Positions 8,548 to 15,923 of a stretch of 64,000 nucleotides of DNA are shown here, in pieces. Below the pieces are notes generated by a model that had not been told where the DNA came from, made no database searches, and worked only from the letters and a program-made list of their open reading frames with translations. The DNA is from CAVPWP01 sp963709395 (GTDB lineage: Bacteria > Pseudomonadota > Alphaproteobacteria > Rhodobacterales > Rhodobacteraceae). The position numbers were made by a program, and so were the translations under genes. The stretch covers positions 186,001 through 250,000 of the forward strand of contig CAVPWP010000009.1 in NCBI GenBank assembly GCA_963709395.1, in the 5' to 3' direction. Position 1 is the first letter of the stretch; every line of letters starts with the position of its first letter.

Positions 8548-10168
8548 CGGTCGCCCCCTGTGTTCCAGCGGCCGAAAATGACTGGAGGATCATGTCGCGC
8601 ATCCGGTCCATGGGGATCGGCGCGGCCCGGGCGTCGGGCAGGAGGCCCGCGGTCCATCCCCAGTCCGCCACCACATCGACCAACGCCTCGGGGCCGATGA
8701 TGTGGACCGGCACATCGGGACGCTCGTCCAGCGCGACGAAGCCCGCCGCCTGGTGGTCGCCCAGAACGATGACCAGTGGCGGGTTGGTGGCGTGTTGCGC
8801 GACATAGTCGAAGACAACCCGCAGCGCGTAGTCGATCGCCTGGCGATACTGCTCGCGGACGCGGTCACGATCCCGCCAGACGACATCGGGCGGGTCCCCG
8901 GCCTCGGCCATGGGGTTGAAGATCGTGCCGTCGCCGACCTCGTCCCAGGGCACGAGCGTGGGGACCGGGACCCAGGGCGCATGGGACGACCCCAGCGCGA
9001 TCTGCACGAAGCGCGGCCGGTCACTTTCGGTATCGCGCAGGTGGCGGTCGAGGGCGGCAAAGGTGAACTGATCGGGCATCGTCACCCAGTTGAAGGGCAG
9101 CCCCGCATAGCCGAGGTCCTTTGCGGCCAGGACCGTCTCGAACCCCATCAGCGCGGATTCGGGCCAGTCCATGGTGATCTGCGGCATCACGGCGGTGGTG
9201 TGAAAGCCCGCCTCGGCGGCGAGGTGGAACAGGGTCTTGCGTCCACTGGCAAGGGCGGCGCCGTAGCTCGTCTGGTTGTCGACCCAGAGGCCGTTGGCGA
9301 AGGTCGCGTGGCTGAGCCAGCTCTGCCCGCCGCGCGTGGGCGCTGTCAGGAGGCCCGACCGCATCGCGAGGCCCATGTCGCTCAGGCGCGCCTCGGCCTC
9401 GGCCAGCGTAGCGCGGTGTGTTTCGGAATAGAGCGGCGTGTCGAGACTCGCGCGGCCGTAGCTCTCGACGAAGATGATCAGCACGTCGCGGTCGATGGCG
9501 CCCAGCAGCCCGGGGCGCCCGGCCATGTCATCACTGGCCGCGGCGGCCTCGAAGGCGCGCAGGTCGGCCAGGGTCGCGCGCACCATGTCGATCCGTTCGA
9601 CGCCCACACGTGTTGTGAAGGCCGCGCCGGGCGGAGCGACCGGCAGGGTCCAGCGGCCCATCGCCTGCCCGACCTCGGCACCGGCCACACCGACGGCAAG
9701 AACCGCCATCGCGGCAAGGCCCGCCGCGGCGCGGCGGGGCAGCTGGACGCGCGCCCAGACGCCGGTGGCCCACCAGACCGCGGCGGCCACCGCGAAAACC
9801 GCGAGCAGCGCCCCGACGACGGCGGCCACCGTCAGCACCGGGCCGATGGCGCCCACCGCGAGCCGTAGCCCGGCCTCGATGAGTGCGAGGTCCGAGATCG
9901 GGTTGAAGCCGCGCCCGAGGGCCGAGAACATCGCGAAGTCGGCGGCCTTCAGCACCGCGACGAGCATGAGCGTGGCGACCAGGCCGAGGCGCAGCCAGTT
10001 GGTCCAACGGCCCGGCGGCAGGACGGCGAGACCCAGCAGGATCGCCGGCAGTTCAAGCGGAAAGACGAAGAGCGCGCCCCAGGTCAGGGCGGCCGGATGG
10101 TTCGGCTGAACCAGCAGCAGATGCAGGATCAGGGCGCCCAGGATCAGGCGCGGGGCGGTGGGGGTCAT
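8534..10168 (-). CDS. LTA-synthase/OpgB-like membrane sulfatase-family protein
   Basis: 544-residue protein: five or so N-terminal membrane helices (residues 1-175) and a periplasmic alkaline-phosphatase-fold domain (about 210-530). Motifs of the LtaS/MdoB branch are visible: DVLIIFVESYGRASL, the TRGGQSWLSHATFANG region where the nucleophile is expected, and IVLGDHQAAGF with the metal-binding Asp-His. Family members transfer phosphoglycerol or phosphoethanolamine from phospholipid to a glycan or lipid. It overlaps the upstream CDP-alcohol phosphatidyltransferase gene by four bases (ATGA) and the downstream flippase-like gene by 14. The opgH/opgG genes lie under 2 kb away, so an OpgB-like role on periplasmic glucans is a reasonable hypothesis. 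The frame is open upstream of 10168, but that part only shadows the CDP-alcohol gene. Confidence 0.85.
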   Translation of the reverse strand: MTPTAPRLILGALILHLLLVQPNHPAALTWGALFVFPLELPAILLGLAVLPPGRWTNWLRLGLVATLMLVAVLKAADFAMFSALGRGFNPISDLALIEAGLRLAVGAIGPVLTVAAVVGALLAVFAVAAAVWWATGVWARVQLPRRAAAGLAAMAVLAVGVAGAEVGQAMGRWTLPVAPPGAAFTTRVGVERIDMVRATLADLRAFEAAAASDDMAGRPGLLGAIDRDVLIIFVESYGRASLDTPLYSETHRATLAEAEARLSDMGLAMRSGLLTAPTRGGQSWLSHATFANGLWVDNQTSYGAALASGRKTLFHLAAEAGFHTTAVMPQITMDWPESALMGFETVLAAKDLGYAGLPFNWVTMPDQFTFAALDRHLRDTESDRPRFVQIALGSSHAPWVPVPTLVPWDEVGDGTIFNPMAEAGDPPDVVWRDRDRVREQYRQAIDYALRVVFDYVAQHATNPPLVIVLGDHQAAGFVALDERPDVPVHIIGPEALVDVVADWGWTAGLLPDARAAPIPMDRMRDMILQSFSAAGTQGATVGQF

Positions 10169-10914
10169 GCGTGCCGCTTCCGCCAGAGCCAGAGCAGGTC
10201 GAGGGCGAAGGACCACACCAGCGCGCCCGCCGCGATCACCACCAGCGGCAGGGCAAGCGCCTGTGGCAGCACCGGCGCCTGCAGCGCGATCAGTGCGCCA
10301 AGTTGCAGGACGCAGACTGCCTTGCGGCTGAAGCGCTGCGGCAGGTCGCGGCGCATCCACGGCAGGACCCGCGCCGCCGCGACGAAGAGATACCGGGGCA
10401 GACCGAGAAGGATCGCCACCGGACCCGCGGGACCCGCCGCCGCGCTGAGCGACAGGATCAGCGCGAGGACGGCGTCGACCTCCATGTCGAAGCGCGCGCC
10501 GAAAGCCGAGGCAAGCCCCCGCCGACGCGCGAGCCACCCGTCCACCCCGTCGAGCGCAAGGGCCGTGGCCGCGACGGCGAAGACCGTCCAGGACGCACCG
10601 ACGCCCGCCGTCAGCGGGACGATAAGCGTGGTGGCCAGCGCCATCCGTCCCAGGGTCACCAGATTGCAGAGCCCGAGACGGGGATGCGGATAGCTGCGCC
10701 GCAAGGCACGCCCAGCGATCATCGCCCCGGCCCCGAAAGCTGCGAGAGCGATACCGACAGGCGCGAGTGCCGCGCCAGGCAGGAGTGACGCAAGTAGCAC
10801 GACACCGCCCGCCATGAGGAAGGACGCCACGATGAAATCGCCGTCGGGCGCCCCGGTTCGGGGCGCCACGAACCGCGGCAAGCGGCGACGCGAAGGTAGA
10901 TGGACTGTAGCCAT
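10165..10914 (-). CDS. CDP-alcohol phosphatidyltransferase family protein
   Basis: 249-residue inner-membrane enzyme that should exchange CMP of a CDP-alcohol or CDP-diacylglycerol for another alcohol. The full active-site signature D-x2-DG-x2-AR-x8-G-x3-D-x3-D is present, beginning at DGVDGWLARRR and ending at FDMEVD, so it is predicted catalytically competent. About six hydrophobic helices surround it. The window also holds pgsA, so this is a second family member, probably with a different alcohol (glycerol, inositol or a sugar alcohol). First gene of the operon with the LTA-like sulfatase and flippase-like protein; together they could make and use a specialised phospholipid donor. Exact substrate unknown. 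Confidence 0.85.
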   Translation of the reverse strand: MATVHLPSRRRLPRFVAPRTGAPDGDFIVASFLMAGGVVLLASLLPGAALAPVGIALAAFGAGAMIAGRALRRSYPHPRLGLCNLVTLGRMALATTLIVPLTAGVGASWTVFAVAATALALDGVDGWLARRRGLASAFGARFDMEVDAVLALILSLSAAAGPAGPVAILLGLPRYLFVAAARVLPWMRRDLPQRFSRKAVCVLQLGALIALQAPVLPQALALPLVVIAAGALVWSFALDLLWLWRKRHA

Positions 10915-11017
10915 CAGCCTGATATTGATCCTCGCGATGCGCAGTCAAGCGGCGCGGGTGCGCTTGAAGTGATCTGGGCGGGGTCTAGCTCATTTATTAG
11001 ACAACAAGAGGGGTGAC

Positions 11018-11575
11018 ATGTCAGTTTCCGACACCCGCTATCGCGGCCCGGCCCGTTTTTTTCACTGGAGCATGGCCGTCCTGATCCTCGCGACGATTCC
11101 CGCCGGGCTCGTGATGGTGCAGGAGGGGCTGGACCGTTCGCTGCAGAACTCGCTTTTCGTGTTTCACAAGAATGTCGGCGTGCTGCTTCTGATTCTGGTG
11201 GTCGGGCGTCTCCTTTACCGGTGGCGGCACGCTCCGGCGCCGCTCCCCCAGGAAACGCCGGGCTGGCAGCGGACCGCAGCGGGCCTGTCGCATGGGGCGC
11301 TCTACACGCTTCTCGTGGTGGTGCCGTTGGCGGGATACGTTCGCGTCAGGGCGGGCGGCTTTCCGATCGAAAGCCTCGACGCGCTCGGTCTGCCCTCATT
11401 GGTCCCGCGTTCGGACGCGCTGGCCGAGACTGCAAAGGCGGTCCACTACTATGGTGGCCTCGCCATCGCCGCCCTGATCGCCCTGCATATCTGCGCCGCC
11501 GCTTATCACGGCATTTTGCGTCGTGACGGCGTGTTTTCGCGCATGTGGCCCCCTTTTGGCGGGTCGGTTGACTGA
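11018..11575 (+). CDS. Cytochrome b561 family protein
   Basis: 185-residue di-haem inner-membrane cytochrome with four predicted helices. Likely haem ligands are His in ARFFHWSMA (helix 1), His in LFVFHKNVG (helix 2), and His in AVHYYGGLAI and ALHICAAAYH (helices 3-4), as in bacterial b561/CybB proteins that move electrons from ubiquinol. ATG at 11018 is preceded by AGAGGGG. It is divergent from the phospholipid operon across a ~100-base region that must hold both promoters, and is followed by opgH on the same strand after about 80 bases. Functional connection to glucan synthesis is not evident. Confidence 0.9.
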   Translation: MSVSDTRYRGPARFFHWSMAVLILATIPAGLVMVQEGLDRSLQNSLFVFHKNVGVLLLILVVGRLLYRWRHAPAPLPQETPGWQRTAAGLSHGALYTLLVVVPLAGYVRVRAGGFPIESLDALGLPSLVPRSDALAETAKAVHYYGGLAIAALIALHICAAAYHGILRRDGVFSRMWPPFGGSVD

Positions 11576-11658
11576 CCCCACTTGTTCCGGCCAAAGCGCG
11601 TCTTAATTGCTTCGCATCCGCGGCGGAGGCGCCGTCGAAGAGAAAGCTCCGTGATCCC

Positions 11659-13224
11659 ATGTCGCTCGTCGAACCGATCTCTCGTGCATGGCGCGTCAGT
11701 GCCCGGTGGCCCGGTCCTCGCGCCGCTGTCTTTGGCCTGGCGGGCGGGCTGACGCTGGCCATCGTTGCCGCCTTCGCGGCCAGCGTCACCGACTGGACCC
11801 CCGCCGCCATCGTCGCGCTGCCGCTCGTACTGCTGAGCGCTGTCTGGATCTCCGGCGGTGCCGCGACCGCGATCCTGGGGCTTGTCGTGCGCCCGCAGCC
11901 CCGGTTGCGCATCCCTTCGGACTGGCAGCCCACCGGCCGCACGGCGATCCTCTTCGCTCTTTGCAAGGAGGCGCCCGGGCCATTGGCCGATCACCTTGGC
12001 GCGCTGCGCGAGGGTCTCGACCGGGTGGGGCTGGAGCGGGCCACGCAGATCTTCGTGCTCTCGGACACGTCGGGGGCCGATCTGATCGCGGCCGAAGAAG
12101 CCGCCCTGGCGTCGCTGATTGCCTCCGGCGCCATTGTCTACCGCCGCCGTGCCACGAACACCGGGCGCAAACCGGGCAACATCGCCGATTGGCTCTTTGC
12201 CCATGGCGATGGGTTCGACCACATGATGGTGCTCGATTCCGACAGCCGGATGACGCCGGACCGGATCCGCGCGATGATCCATCAGATCGACCGCCGCCCC
12301 GCGCTGGGTCTTCTGCAGGCGGGTATCGCGCTGGTGCCGGGCCGGACGCGCCTTGGCCGGCACCAGCGGGCCGGGGCCCGCCTTCTGTCGCGCGGCTTCG
12401 GGCGCGGATTTGCGGCCTGGACGGGCGAGAGCGGGAATTACTGGGGACACAACGCCATCATCCGGGTGGCCGCGTTCCGGGCGGCTGCCGCACTGCCGGT
12501 GCTGCGGGGACGCGCGCCTTTTGGCGGCGCCTTGCTCAGCCACGATTTCATCGAGGCCGCGTGGATCCGCCGTGCGGGCTGGGCCGTCGAGCTCGACCCC
12601 GAGATGGCCGGGAGCGCCGAGGACGCGCCGCAAACGCTGGCAGCGTTTCACGCCCGTGACCGGCGCTGGTGCCAGGGCAACCTGCAGCACCTGCGCCTGA
12701 TCGCCGAGCCGGGCCTTGATCCGATCAGCCGCGTGCACCTGGCGATGGGGATCCTGAGTTACCTCGTTGCGCCGGTGTGGCTGATGCTCGTTCTGCTGGT
12801 CACCCTGGGTCTGGTGCCGGTGGCGGGCGCGCTGCCGCTGGCAACGGTGGTGCTGGTTCTGCTGATCCCCAAGCTCTGCGCCCTGCTGGACTGGTGGCGC
12901 CGCGCGGGCACGTTGCGGCGGCGGGTGGTCGTTGTGCGAGCCTGGCTGGGCGAACTTGCCACATCAACCCTCATCGCGCCGCTCGTGATGCTGCGGCAGT
13001 CGGGGGCGGTCATGGCGGTCTGTCTGGGCCGCGACTGCGGCTGGAAGGCCGCGCATCGCGGCGGCGTTGCCCTGCCGCGGGGGACGGTCGAGGCGCTGGC
13101 CGGCGCGGGCCTCGTGGCGCTGGCCGTCTCGAACTCCGTGACCGCGGCGCTCTGGCTGGCACCGGTTGCCCTGCCGCTTTGCTGTGCGCCGCTGATCGTT
13201 TCGGCGCTGGACCGGCCGGCCTGA
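11659..13224 (+). CDS. opgH: Glucans biosynthesis glucosyltransferase H (short form)
   Basis: Inner-membrane GT2 glucosyltransferase that polymerises glucose from UDP-glucose into the backbone of osmoregulated periplasmic glucans. 521 residues, far shorter than the ~850 of E. coli OpgH, which has a long extra N-terminal region. Visible motifs: ATNTGRKPGNIADW, the DxD-type LDSDSRMTPD, LLSHDFIEAAWIRRAGW, and RRWCQGNLQHL (the QxxRW-equivalent). Membrane helices are at residues ~20-80 and ~365-510. Its TGA overlaps the ATG of the opgG/D-like gene, so the two are translationally coupled. OPG genes are usually turned up at low osmolarity; no operator is recognisable here. Confidence 0.93.
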   Translation: MSLVEPISRAWRVSARWPGPRAAVFGLAGGLTLAIVAAFAASVTDWTPAAIVALPLVLLSAVWISGGAATAILGLVVRPQPRLRIPSDWQPTGRTAILFALCKEAPGPLADHLGALREGLDRVGLERATQIFVLSDTSGADLIAAEEAALASLIASGAIVYRRRATNTGRKPGNIADWLFAHGDGFDHMMVLDSDSRMTPDRIRAMIHQIDRRPALGLLQAGIALVPGRTRLGRHQRAGARLLSRGFGRGFAAWTGESGNYWGHNAIIRVAAFRAAAALPVLRGRAPFGGALLSHDFIEAAWIRRAGWAVELDPEMAGSAEDAPQTLAAFHARDRRWCQGNLQHLRLIAEPGLDPISRVHLAMGILSYLVAPVWLMLVLLVTLGLVPVAGALPLATVVLVLLIPKLCALLDWWRRAGTLRRRVVVVRAWLGELATSTLIAPLVMLRQSGAVMAVCLGRDCGWKAAHRGGVALPRGTVEALAGAGLVALAVSNSVTAALWLAPVALPLCCAPLIVSALDRPA

Positions 13225-14714
13225 TGCGGCGGCGCGGGTTCATGGCCGGGGCCGCCGCCCTCGCGACGCTGCCGCTGCAGATCGGGCAGGCGGCGGCGCA
13301 GTCCGAGCCATCGCTCCGGGACGAGGCGCGGCGCCTCGCGGCACGTCCCTTCGTGCGCGAAACGCGCCCCTTGCCGCCGCCCTTCGCCGGGCTGAGCTAT
13401 GACGCCTATCGCGCCATCCGACCGATCCCGGGCCGCGCCGCGATGTTGCCGCACGGCCCGGATTTCTCCGTCGACCTGCTGCCGCCGGGCCTGTACTTTC
13501 CCGATCCCGTCCGGATCGACCTCGACCGGGGCGATGGCCCGCGCGAGATTGCCCTTACGACCGATCTCTTCGATTTCGACGACAGGTATTTTGAAGATGT
13601 GCCGGAGACGGTGCCGGCTACGGGGTTCTCCGGCCTGCGCCTGCGCCATCCGCTGAACGCGCCCGATCGCATGGACGAGGTGCTGGTGGTGCAGGGTGCG
13701 AGCTACTTCCGCGCCATCGGGCAGGCCATGGTCTATGGCCTGTCTGCGCGCGCCGTGGCGCTCGGCACCGGCGGACCCACGCCCGAGGAGTTTCCGCGCT
13801 TCACCCACCTGCGCCTCCATCCCGCCATGGACGGCGCCGTGCGGCTCGAGGCGGTGCTGGACAGCCCGTCGCTGGCCGGACATCTCGACATGGTCCTGCG
13901 CCCCGGCCCGGACACGGTGACCGAGATCGACCTCACGCTGCTGCCCCGACGCGACATCGCCGATATCGGGGTCGCGCCGCTGACCTCGATGTATCTCAAG
14001 GGGCCGCTCAGGTCGGCGGTCAGCGACGATTTCCGCCCCCGGGTCCATGACAGCGACGTTCTGGTGATCGAGAACGGCGGGGGCGAACGCCTGTGGCGCC
14101 CGATCTCGAACCCCGCGCGGGTCGAGACCTCGGCCTTTGCCGATGACGGCCCGGTCAGCTTCGGCCTGTTCCAGAGCCGTCGCGGCTTTGCCGATTTCGA
14201 GGACACCGAGGCGCGCTATCACGATCGTCCGGCCGCCATCGTGCGCCCGACAGGCGACTGGGGGCGCGGGGCGGTGATGCTGGTCGAGATCCCCACGGGC
14301 GACGAGTTCATGGACAACATCGTCGCCTTCTGGCGTCCCGAAGCGCCGCTGGCGGCGGGCAGCGAGCATCGCTTTGCCTACAGCCTGACATGGACGCGGG
14401 CAGCACCCGGGGCGGGTCTGTCCCACGCCATCCTGCAAAGCCGCAGCGGACGCGAGCATGACCGCCCGGGCACACGGCGCTATGTCATCGACATCGCGGG
14501 CGATGCCGTGGGACTTGCGCCCGAAGTCACCGGGCCCGACACGGTCGAGATCTCCGGGATCAGCCTGTTCCCGCTGCCCGAGGGGGGCGGCAGCCGTCTG
14601 ACGTTTCTTCTGACACCCGGGGACATCGACGCGGCGGAACTTCGCGTGGGCCTCTCGGGGCGCGCGCCGGTCTGGCTTCACCGTTGGACACGGGCGCGCG
14701 ACGGCGGCGTCTAG
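13224..14714 (+). CDS. opgG: Periplasmic glucan biosynthesis protein, OpgG/OpgD type
   Basis: Periplasmic MdoG-family protein of 496 residues that shapes or branches the glucan delivered by OpgH. The N-terminus MRRRGFMAGAAALATL followed by an AQS cleavage region is a twin-arginine-like signal, which is typical of OpgD rather than Sec-exported OpgG, so paralogue choice is uncertain. Family features: FAGLSYDAYRAIRP, FRAIGQAMVYGLSARA, MYLKGPLRSAVSDDFRPRVH and IENGGGERLWRPISNP. The ATG overlaps the opgH stop (TGATG). Its TAG shares the palindrome CTAG with the stop of the convergent nuclease-like gene. Confidence 0.9.
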   Translation: MRRRGFMAGAAALATLPLQIGQAAAQSEPSLRDEARRLAARPFVRETRPLPPPFAGLSYDAYRAIRPIPGRAAMLPHGPDFSVDLLPPGLYFPDPVRIDLDRGDGPREIALTTDLFDFDDRYFEDVPETVPATGFSGLRLRHPLNAPDRMDEVLVVQGASYFRAIGQAMVYGLSARAVALGTGGPTPEEFPRFTHLRLHPAMDGAVRLEAVLDSPSLAGHLDMVLRPGPDTVTEIDLTLLPRRDIADIGVAPLTSMYLKGPLRSAVSDDFRPRVHDSDVLVIENGGGERLWRPISNPARVETSAFADDGPVSFGLFQSRRGFADFEDTEARYHDRPAAIVRPTGDWGRGAVMLVEIPTGDEFMDNIVAFWRPEAPLAAGSEHRFAYSLTWTRAAPGAGLSHAILQSRSGREHDRPGTRRYVIDIAGDAVGLAPEVTGPDTVEISGISLFPLPEGGGSRLTFLLTPGDIDAAELRVGLSGRAPVWLHRWTRARDGGV

Positions 14715-15514
14715 ACGGTTGGCGTGATCTCGATCTCGGCCGCCAGCGGGCGGTGATCCGAGGCGATGCGGATTCCCTCCCCGTCAAGCGCCCTGGCCCG
14801 CACCACCCGCGCGCCGCCCGCCGCAAGGAACCGGTCAAGCGGCAGCACGGGGCGCCGCACCGGAAACGTGGCCGCGACGGGCCCGGCGAAGCGATCTCCA
14901 AGCACGGGTCGCGACAGGGCCAGACCGCCCCATGGGCGCCATTCGTTCAGGTCTCCGCACAGGACGGTGGGGCGCGCGCGCCTGCGCGAAAGATGCTGTC
15001 CCAGCGTCCGCATCTGAGCAACGCGCAGGACCTGTGACAGCGAAAGATGCGTGCCGATCACGCGCAACGGACACCCGTCCTTGCGGATATCGAGGATGAC
15101 CGCGCCCCTGTGGCAATGGCCCGGCAAATCGAGAAGCGTGATGTCTTCGATCTCGACAACGCGGCTTGCGAAGAGACAGACACCGAGGAAGCCGTGGCTC
15201 TCGGCGCTCCACCGGTGGGTCTGATCCGTATGGACATGGCGCAAAGCGGTGCTCGACTCGATCCTGTTGAGATCAAGGAACCCGCGGTGCGGCGGTTGCT
15301 CTTCGTCGGCCTCCTGGAGAATCAGAAGATCGGGGCGATCCCCGACAACCTCGCGCAAAAGGACGTCGACCGTTCGCATCGGATCGATCGCGCCGTCTTC
15401 CCCGCGTCCCCTGTGAATGTTCCAGCTGATGGCCGAAAGAAGAGTCAGGTGTTGCTCCCGTCTTGATGCCGGTACGGGCCAAAGGGACGCCGGCGCCGCG
15501 GGCCGGACCAGCAC
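14711..15514 (-). CDS. Endonuclease/exonuclease/phosphatase (EEP) family protein
   Basis: 267-residue hydrolase of the DNase I-like superfamily. Visible family signatures: SAISWNIHRGRG with a metal-side Asn, LLILQEADEE with the catalytic Glu, VIGTHLSLS, VLCGDLNEWRP (the GDxN motif) and IASDHRPLAAEI (the SDH motif). All catalytic residues of the fold appear intact. Substrate may be nucleic acid, phospholipid head group or phosphoinositide; members of this type commonly sit beside lipid genes, but nothing here decides. The start is probably a GTG at 15514; no better ATG lies before the first conserved strand. It converges on opgG and shares four bases at the stops. Confidence 0.82.
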   Translation of the reverse strand: MLVRPAAPASLWPVPASRREQHLTLLSAISWNIHRGRGEDGAIDPMRTVDVLLREVVGDRPDLLILQEADEEQPPHRGFLDLNRIESSTALRHVHTDQTHRWSAESHGFLGVCLFASRVVEIEDITLLDLPGHCHRGAVILDIRKDGCPLRVIGTHLSLSQVLRVAQMRTLGQHLSRRRARPTVLCGDLNEWRPWGGLALSRPVLGDRFAGPVAATFPVRRPVLPLDRFLAAGGARVVRARALDGEGIRIASDHRPLAAEIEITPTV

Positions 15515-15923
15515 CGATCAAATGCCGATTTCACCTGTCAACGTGCGCCGGAACAGCACCGCGTCAAGCCATGTTACCGGCATTCAGGCATCGACCGCGC
15601 ATGTGCCTTGGCGGCGGCCCGCACGGATGGATGCCGCTGATGGCCGATGCCGACCCTGTCCGGTGCGTCCCACTCCCGGATCGATTTGGCGAATGATACT
15701 CGAAAACCGGCAAGGGGTCGGGTGTGTCCGCAACGCGCGTGCAGGCCGCACGTGGCCCAAGGTCCGCTTCCCGGCGTCAGCCGCCCGAGCAGTCTGCGCA
15801 TGCTGGTCCGAAGCGCTCAAGTCAGGCTTGACGAAAGCCGTCGTTCCTCAATGAAAACGCGTTTCTCTGACCAACCAACCGGGCTCAGGTTGAAGTTCGA
15901 TCCAATGACCTTATGCTCAGGTC
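15515..15923. other. Intergenic region between EEP gene and glgB
   Basis: About 410 bases between divergent genes. Short frames on both strands show no recognisable family. It should contain the promoters of glgB and of the EEP gene. No tRNA, repeat or hairpin of note was seen. Confidence 0.4.

Noticed and set aside
10169..10948. In-frame N-terminal extension of the LTA-like sulfatase through the CDP-alcohol gene
   Set aside because: This part only reads the CDP-alcohol gene in another frame. The ATG at 10168 matches the start of the membrane helices and overlaps the previous stop.
12759..14681. A 640-codon open frame antisense to opgH/opgG
   Set aside because: High GC keeps antisense frames open. 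The sense strand has clear OpgH and OpgG motifs; the antisense peptide is Arg/Gly-rich with no family pattern.
15574..15801. Small frames upstream of glgB
   Set aside because: No ribosome binding site, odd composition and no recognisable family.
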